A stretch of 10,806 nucleotides of DNA from the NCBI GenBank assembly GCA_002305955.1, contig DBRH01000029.1, positions 33,090-43,895 on the forward strand. The letters run 5' to 3'. The notes under the pieces were generated by a model that saw only the letters and a list, made by a program, of their open reading frames with translations, had not been told where the DNA came from and ran no database searches. Position numbers and translations under genes: made by a program. Origin of the DNA: Kosmotogaceae bacterium UBA1373 (lineage in GTDB: Bacteria > Thermotogota > Thermotogae > Petrotogales > Kosmotogaceae). Below are positions 6,156 to 10,806 of this stretch, piece by piece (the first letter of the stretch is position 1; every line of letters begins with the position of its first letter).

Positions 6156-8181
6156 TGATTTCGCCTCCACTAACCCGGTTTCCACCGGCGTTCTTGGAAA
6201 TGTACAGCGATCTATCGGCCCTCTTGATCATTCCCTCAAGGGTATCGTCGTACCGGTAAGAGGTCACGCCGAAGCTGGCGCGTATATTGAACCTGGTTTC
6301 ATTATACTCCACAGCGGAGGAGCAAAGGGCGTTGCACAATCTTTTTGCCGCTTCTCGCGTTTTTGCGAGGTCCGTCATCGGCAGGATCACCACGAATTCA
6401 TCGCCGCCGTATCTGGCGAAGATATCGGCCGATCTCAGTTCGGCGCCACATATCTTTGTAGCGACCTTCAAAACGAAATCGCCCGCGAGATGACCGTGCC
6501 TGTCGTTCAGTTTCTTGAAATTATCTATATCGAACATGATGAGTCCCGTATCGGTGTGATATCTTTTGGCCTTTTTTAGTTCCCCCTCTCCCAGTTCGAA
6601 GAGGCCCCTTCTGTTGTATATACCTGTCAGATAGTCTCTTATCGCCTGTTGCTCGACTTCTTCGTGGAGCCTGGAATTGTTGATCCCGATAGACGCGATA
6701 TCGGCGAAGGCCCTAAGCGCTTCGAGGTGGAGACCGTCGAAGGCGTTTTCGCGATCGCTGTCAACGGCGATGATGCCGATCGGTTTTTCCTTTATGATCA
6801 AGGGCACGCCCATCCATGATTTGATGAAGTGAAAGTCGGGGATGTTGAATTGCGGGTAATCCTTCTGTGCCTGTTTTGAAAGGATCGCCTCGGACCTGTG
6901 TAACACATCGTATCCGGGACTGTTCTCTTCTATCGTGAAATGCCTTCCGGTGAAATCAAGTTGGTCCGGCCACTTACCACCGACTATCACCAGTTCGTCT
7001 CCATCCAGCAGCTCTAGCGAGGCACTGTAGAAGGGGATGACCTTGCCGAGCTCCTCTACGATGACTTTTATCGTTCTTTCCATCCTGAGACTCTTGGTGA
7101 TGATCTCCGTGGCCCGGCGCAGCGATTGGGAGACCTTTCTTGTCCTTTCAATTTCGCTGAGATACTTCACTCTGTAGAGCGCGAGTTTCAAGAAGTGGCT
7201 GGCCACGCCGAAGAGATAGCTAACGCTGCCGTCCAGTTCACCCGATCCGTCGAAGATCACTTCCAGCATTCCGGTGCTGTCGCTGTCCAGCTCCATCGAT
7301 ATGCAGAGCCTTCTGTAGGCGGCACCGTCTTTCAGATGTCTTGACAGGAGGTAGCCCGGTCCGCTCAACTCTACCGCTCGATCTTCTATCTGTCCCTCAT
7401 TAAAGGGAACGTCGAAACCTTCACCGCTTGAGACCTCGATATCGGTATTTCTCTTCCTTGAAATCGATAGGCGGCATCTGTAAACGCCGGGTTTTTCGGA
7501 TACTTCGGTGATGATTATCCCGGCCGCTTCCTCCAGCGTTTTGGCTTTCAGGGATAGCATGGATATTTCGTTTATCATCGCCATAACGCTATCACGGACT
7601 ATGAGCTGGTATTCCATTTTCTTCAAGGCTTGCGAGTTTTCGGAGCCTTTAGCCGAAAGGACCTGTTTCGGCTTTTCAATGTCCTCTTCGAGCGGCTCGT
7701 TTCTTTTTATGAGCGAGTGGACAATGAAGAGAGAAGCGATTGAATGGCCGACTATCCTCAAAAACGCGATTTCATCGTCCGACCAGATCCTGTTCTCGGA
7801 GTAATCTTCGCAACAGATCGCACCGCGAAAACGGTCCTTCATAACCGGGATAGATACACGCGATCCCGACTGGCTGAAAACGATCTCTCCCTTCTCAAGA
7901 CCGGAAAGGATTGTGCTGTCTTCTTCCATGCTTTCGCAAGTCTTTCCCAAGCCGGAATATATTTCCGATAGCGAAGGACTGGCCCATTTGACTACGGGGA
8001 AGCCATTTTTATGACCTCTCTCGATATTCCCTATCCGGTAAATGTAAAGGCAATCGGCCGATATAGCCCTGCCGGCAAGCGCCAGTATCTCCATAGCCAT
8101 GTCCATTCCTTCCCCTTCCAGGATCGGCAACGAACTTATTTTTTCGAGACTGGACATCAATTTGCCTGAACGGATAGACAC
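6148..8181 (-). CDS. GAF-domain diguanylate cyclase (GGDEF protein)
   Basis: A 677-residue soluble protein predicted to make cyclic di-GMP from two GTP. By pattern it has a GAF domain (about 13-158), a charged linker, a degenerate GAF-like domain (about 193-338), a clear GAF domain (about 355-505) and a C-terminal GGDEF domain (about 512-673). Seen: 'DYLTGIYNRRG' at the domain start, metal-site Asp551 in 'FDIDNFKKLND', the active motif GGDEF at 592-596, and 'RSAD' at 583-586, exactly five residues before it, which is the canonical RxxD inhibitory I-site. The enzyme should therefore be active and product-inhibited. GTG at 8181 is the start: GGAGG (complement of 8189-8193) lies 7 nt upstream. 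No membrane segment is present. It is the first gene of the minus-strand operon with the HD-GYP phosphodiesterase. Confidence 0.95.
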   Translation of the reverse strand: MSIRSGKLMSSLEKISSLPILEGEGMDMAMEILALAGRAISADCLYIYRIGNIERGHKNGFPVVKWASPSLSEIYSGLGKTCESMEEDSTILSGLEKGEIVFSQSGSRVSIPVMKDRFRGAICCEDYSENRIWSDDEIAFLRIVGHSIASLFIVHSLIKRNEPLEEDIEKPKQVLSAKGSENSQALKKMEYQLIVRDSVMAMINEISMLSLKAKTLEEAAGIIITEVSEKPGVYRCRLSISRKRNTDIEVSSGEGFDVPFNEGQIEDRAVELSGPGYLLSRHLKDGAAYRRLCISMELDSDSTGMLEVIFDGSGELDGSVSYLFGVASHFLKLALYRVKYLSEIERTRKVSQSLRRATEIITKSLRMERTIKVIVEELGKVIPFYSASLELLDGDELVIVGGKWPDQLDFTGRHFTIEENSPGYDVLHRSEAILSKQAQKDYPQFNIPDFHFIKSWMGVPLIIKEKPIGIIAVDSDRENAFDGLHLEALRAFADIASIGINNSRLHEEVEQQAIRDYLTGIYNRRGLFELGEGELKKAKRYHTDTGLIMFDIDNFKKLNDRHGHLAGDFVLKVATKICGAELRSADIFARYGGDEFVVILPMTDLAKTREAAKRLCNALCSSAVEYNETRFNIRASFGVTSYRYDDTLEGMIKRADRSLYISKNAGGNRVSGGEIND

Positions 8182-8208
8182 CGGAACCCCTCCAGACTTT
8201 GAAAGTAA

Positions 8209-8224
8209 CTGGTTATCTGGTTAT
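8209..8224. repeat. Tandem direct repeat CTGGTTAT x2
   Basis: Two perfect adjacent copies of an 8-bp unit, ATAACCAG on the minus strand. They lie just downstream of a minus-strand TATAAT, around the expected transcription start and early leader of the diguanylate cyclase gene. That is a plausible regulator position, but the unit is short and chance cannot be excluded. Confidence 0.5.
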
Positions 8225-8231
8225 TATTTTA

Positions 8232-8237
8232 ATTATA
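8232..8237 (-). promoter_or_regulatory. Candidate -10 element (TATAAT) of the c-di-GMP operon
   Basis: On the minus strand this reads TATAAT, a perfect -10 hexamer, about 50 nt before the GTG start at 8181. No good -35 sits 16-18 bp upstream (the bases there read like TGCATT), so the promoter would be weak or activator-dependent. The element is part of the palindrome ATTATAAT and so also reads TATAAT on the plus strand at 8234-8239. Confidence 0.4.
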
Positions 8238-8270
8238 ATGCAAAGCTGTGCCGAATGCATGGAAAATGCA
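8237..8270. repeat. Three direct copies of AATGCA upstream of the minus-strand promoter
   Basis: AATGCA occurs at 8237-8242, 8254-8259 and 8265-8270 (TGCATT on the minus strand). The copies overlap the -10 and span the -35 and upstream region of the diguanylate cyclase gene. Spacings are 17 and 11 bp, not helical-turn regular throughout. They could be activator sites; function not shown. Confidence 0.35.
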
Positions 8271-8320
8271 GTTTGCGGGGTTTCTTATATGAGATACACC
8301 TCTCACTCCCATCCTTCGAT

Positions 8321-8350
8321 CTGTCATTACGGACCTGGAGATGTTAAAAT
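8321..8350 (+). promoter_or_regulatory. Candidate promoter of gatAB
   Basis: CTGTCA (8321-8326, four of six bases of TTGACA) is followed after 18 bp by TAAAAT (8345-8350, five of six of TATAAT). TGT directly before the -10 forms an extended -10 element. Transcription would start near 8357, leaving a leader of about 64 nt before gatA. Confidence 0.45.
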
Positions 8351-8361
8351 TATCTAGATAA
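8350..8361. promoter_or_regulatory. 12-bp perfect palindrome TTATCTAGATAA at the gatA transcription start region
   Basis: The sequence equals its own reverse complement and overlaps the last base of the predicted gatAB -10 and the expected start of transcription. This is a position used by repressors, but no cognate regulator is identified and the region is AT-rich. Confidence 0.4.
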
Positions 8362-8420
8362 AACAAGCATGATTCAAACCGCATAAAGGGTACCAATCGC
8401 GATTATAAGAGGTGGCTGAT

Positions 8421-9827
8421 TTGGATATCAATCCTTTGAAATTGAGACTTTCTGAGATTAGGGGCTTGCGTGGCGCTTTTTCCTTTTACAGGAATCGCAT
8501 AGAAAGGTTCGATAAAGATCTGAAGGCCTTTCTCCAGGTGTTGCAATCCTCAGGGGAGGAGACCGGGCATTCCTTTCCCTACGCTCTCAAAGATAATATT
8601 CTAGCGCTTGGAACCCGCACTACGTGTTCCAGCAGAATTCTGGAGAATTACGAATCTTCTTACGACGCGACCGTTACTTGCAAATTGAAAGAGAGCGGCG
8701 GACATTTACTCGGAAAGACGAATCTTGACGAGTTCGCGATGGGCTCTTCGACTGAGAATTCGGCCTTCTTCACTTCTAGAAACCCCTGGGACCTTACTAG
8801 GATACCGGGTGGAAGTAGCGGTGGCAGCGCGGCGGCCGTTGCGGCGGGTTTAACGCCTTTCGCGCTCGGTAGCGATACGGGCGGTTCGGTGAGACAACCG
8901 GCAGCGATGTGCGGAATCGTCGGTTTCAAGCCCACCTATGGTTTGGTGTCCAGATACGGCCTCGTGGCCTTCGCCTCCTCGCTCGATCAGATCGGTCCTA
9001 TGACAAGGTGCGCGCAGGACGCGGCCGATGTGATGAATATCATAAGCGGTCACGATGTGAAAGATTCTACGACCATGAAGAGTTCCTTTTCCTTCAATAT
9101 AGATCTGAAGAGTGATGTCAAGGGATTGAGGATGGCCGTTCCAGAGGAGATGCTAGATTACCCCGGTCTCGAAGATGGGGTAAAAGTCTCCTTCATGGAT
9201 GCGGTGGAGGAGCTGAAAAGGGCTGGCGCCGTGGTCGAGAAGATCTCAATTCCTTCAGTCAAGTACGCCGTCGCGACTTACTACCTGATCGCACCGGCCG
9301 AGGCCAGTTCGAATCTTTCGAGATTCGACGGGATCAGGTTCGGACCCAGACACGAAGCCGCCGACTACGATGGGCTGGTGAGCAGGAACAGAGACCTGGG
9401 TTTTGGCAGGGAGGTCAAACGGAGGATACTGCTTGGAACCTTCACCCTCAGCGCCACTTATTACGACGCTTACTACCGTAAGGCACTCAGAACCAGGAGA
9501 TTGATGGCCAATGAACTGAAGGCCGTACTGACGGAGTTCGATTTCATATTGAACCCCTCCTCTCCAGTGGTCGCACCTGTGATCGGCGAGATAAGCGATC
9601 CCCTTTCGTACTATCTCATGGATATATACACGATCCCGGCCAACGTTGCCGGCCTGCCCTCGATATCGGTCCCGATCGCCCCGGTAGACGGTTTACCTGC
9701 AGGTATGCTTCTCACAGGCGGGCGGTTCAGCGACGTTAAACTTCTGGAGGCGGCCAGTTTCATCGAGGGCTTTTCTCCCGCATACGAAGGCGGCCTGACC
9801 AGAATATCGGAAAGGTGGGTTGAATGA
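8421..9827 (+). CDS. gatA: Aspartyl/glutamyl-tRNA amidotransferase subunit A
   Basis: GatA is the amidase subunit that releases ammonia from glutamine to convert Glu-tRNA(Gln) and/or Asp-tRNA(Asn) to the amide form. The 468-residue product carries the amidase signature, with the Ser-cisSer-Lys triad as Lys57 ('YALKDN'), Ser132 in 'GGSSGGSAAAVAAG' and Ser156 in 'SDTGGSVRQPA'. Other hallmarks are 'NLDEFAMGSSTENS', 'VSRYGLVAFASSLDQIGP' and 'YYLMDIYTIPANVAGLPS'. The segment before the catalytic Lys is shorter than in many bacteria, as I recall for Thermotoga GatA. I prefer TTG at 8421, 8 nt after AGAGG in AAGAGGTGG (8407-8415); the in-frame GTG at 8412 lies inside that site and has none of its own. 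The stop overlaps gatB as ATGA. No gatC is adjacent. Confidence 0.96.
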   Translation: MDINPLKLRLSEIRGLRGAFSFYRNRIERFDKDLKAFLQVLQSSGEETGHSFPYALKDNILALGTRTTCSSRILENYESSYDATVTCKLKESGGHLLGKTNLDEFAMGSSTENSAFFTSRNPWDLTRIPGGSSGGSAAAVAAGLTPFALGSDTGGSVRQPAAMCGIVGFKPTYGLVSRYGLVAFASSLDQIGPMTRCAQDAADVMNIISGHDVKDSTTMKSSFSFNIDLKSDVKGLRMAVPEEMLDYPGLEDGVKVSFMDAVEELKRAGAVVEKISIPSVKYAVATYYLIAPAEASSNLSRFDGIRFGPRHEAADYDGLVSRNRDLGFGREVKRRILLGTFTLSATYYDAYYRKALRTRRLMANELKAVLTEFDFILNPSSPVVAPVIGEISDPLSYYLMDIYTIPANVAGLPSISVPIAPVDGLPAGMLLTGGRFSDVKLLEAASFIEGFSPAYEGGLTRISERWVE

Positions 9828-10806
9828 TGTACAGAACCGTTATAGGACTGGAGATACATGCACAGCTTCAGACAAAGACGAAGGCCTTTTGCAGTTGCCC
9901 GGCCGATGTTTTCGAGCTCGAACCCAACACGGCCATCTGTCCCGTTTGCACCGGTCAACCGGGTGCGCTTCCCGTTCTCAATGAAAACGTGGTGGATTAT
10001 GCCATTATGGCCGGACTGGCCTTCAACTGCACACTCAACGAACGGTCGGTCTTCGATCGTAAAAATTACTTCTACCCGGACCTTCCCAAGGGCTACCAGA
10101 TTACCCAGTATTTCTTCCCGATTGCTGAAAACGGTTATCTCGATATAGAAGTCGGAGGAGTAGGGAAAAGGGTGAGGATAAGGCGAATCCACATAGAAGA
10201 GGACGCCGGCAAGATGATCCACCAGGGAACCGATTCCATAACCGGCTCCACAGGCAGTCACCTCGATCTCAACAGGTGTGGAGTTCCCCTGATCGAGATA
10301 GTAACCGAACCCGATCTCGAGACGCCGGCCCAGGCGAAGGTCTTCATGGAGCTACTAAGAGACACACTCAGAGCCCTGGGCGTCTGCTCGGGAGACATGG
10401 AGAAGGGCGCGTTGAGATGCGACGCCAACATTTCGATGAGAGACGACGCTTCCGGTCTGAGTTCCAACAGGGTAGAAGTCAAAAACATCAATTCCTTCAA
10501 GTTTGTCGAGAAGGCACTGGAATCCGAGCAAGAGAGAATATCGGCCGTGCTCGACGCCGGCGGCAACGTGGCCAAAGAGACCCGCTCCTGGAACTTCGCT
10601 ACCAAGGAGACCTTTTCGATGCGCTCCAAAGAAGAGGAGAACGACTACCGTTACTTCCCCGAACCCGACCTCCCGGTGCTGATGATAACACAGGATAGAA
10701 TCGTACGACTCAGGGAGTCTCTGCCGGAACTGCCCTGGCAGAAGCTGCGCAGATTCATTGAACAGTATGGACTGCCCGAGTACGACGCCTCGGTCCTCTC
10801 TTCCAG
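9824..10806 (+). CDS. gatB: Aspartyl/glutamyl-tRNA amidotransferase subunit B (3' end outside window)
   Basis: GatB binds the misacylated tRNA and activates its Glu or Asp side chain with ATP before amidation by ammonia from GatA. The frame is open for 327 codons to the window edge, where it is cut; full GatB is usually near 475-480 residues, so the C-terminal tail domain is missing. Seen: 'VIGLEIHAQL' at the N-terminus, the family signature 'DRKNYFYPDLPKGYQITQY', 'RRIHIEEDAGKMIH', 'DLNRCGVPLIEIVTEPD', 'LRCDANISMR', 'EVKNINSF' and 'YRYFPEPDLP'. Cys23, Cys25, Cys39 and Cys42 (CxC and CxxC) suggest the zinc site found in part of the family. ATG at 9824 overlaps the gatA stop; AAAGGTGG at 9811-9818 precedes it, and the second ATG at 9827 is equally possible. 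Confidence 0.97.
   Translation, partial: MMYRTVIGLEIHAQLQTKTKAFCSCPADVFELEPNTAICPVCTGQPGALPVLNENVVDYAIMAGLAFNCTLNERSVFDRKNYFYPDLPKGYQITQYFFPIAENGYLDIEVGGVGKRVRIRRIHIEEDAGKMIHQGTDSITGSTGSHLDLNRCGVPLIEIVTEPDLETPAQAKVFMELLRDTLRALGVCSGDMEKGALRCDANISMRDDASGLSSNRVEVKNINSFKFVEKALESEQERISAVLDAGGNVAKETRSWNFATKETFSMRSKEEENDYRYFPEPDLPVLMITQDRIVRLRESLPELPWQKLRRFIEQYGLPEYDASVLSS

Noticed and set aside
6156..6185. GTG at 6185 as the start of the HD-GYP protein
   Set aside because: It lies further inside the GGDEF gene without a good ribosome binding site, whereas ATG 6155 has GGAGG 8 nt away.
8099..8347. 82-codon open frame on the plus strand running into the divergent intergenic region
   Set aside because: Its first third is antisense to the GGDEF protein's N-terminus, and the rest crosses AT-rich promoter-like DNA; no ribosome binding site.
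9611..10261. 216-codon open frame on the minus strand
   Set aside because: Antisense to the end of gatA and the start of gatB, both strongly conserved on the plus strand.

Overview
The window looks like bacterial chromosome from the phylum Thermotogota, probably a mesophilic or moderately thermophilic member of the Mesotoga/Kosmotoga type. This is inferred from the GatA sequence, which reads like my memory of Thermotoga GatA (short N-terminal region, very similar core and C-terminal half). Strong GGAGG-type ribosome binding sites and tightly overlapping genes fit that view. No search was run, so the genus is a guess.

Layout. (1) Bases 1-2877, plus strand: a compact four-gene operon behind a near-perfect palindrome that resembles a YtrA-type operator. 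The genes encode a membrane-anchored protein with a beta-rich C-terminal region, a short GntR/YtrA-type repressor, an ABC-2-like membrane protein and an ABC ATPase. A hairpin terminator follows. (2) Bases 2969-8181, minus strand: a three-gene set read towards the first operon. In transcription order it holds a cytoplasmic GAF-GAF-GAF-GGDEF diguanylate cyclase, a 1000-residue PAS/GAF/HD-GYP c-di-GMP phosphodiesterase that overlaps it by 8 nt, and a 53-residue membrane miniprotein with a strong ribosome binding site. (3) Bases 8182-8420: a divergent intergenic region with promoter-like elements for both sides, short direct repeats and a 12-bp palindrome. (4) Bases 8421-10806, plus strand: gatA and the 5' two-thirds or so of gatB, sharing ATGA; gatB runs off the window. 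No gatC is seen.

How they work together. The first operon looks like a self-regulated YtrA-type ABC module: repressor, pump or export ATPase and membrane subunit, preceded by a surface or envelope-sensing type protein. Such modules in Firmicutes respond to envelope stress, but the trigger here is unknown. The second operon couples synthesis and breakdown of c-di-GMP under two large soluble sensor arrays, so its output depends on intracellular ligands or partner proteins. The third is housekeeping: GatAB with a GatC encoded elsewhere forms Gln-tRNA(Gln) and/or Asn-tRNA(Asn) by transamidation.

No rRNA, tRNA, CRISPR array, insertion sequence or phage gene was seen. The parts least explained by known families are the 53-residue miniprotein, the role of the first gene in the YtrA-type operon, and the repeat and palindrome elements in the divergent intergenic region.
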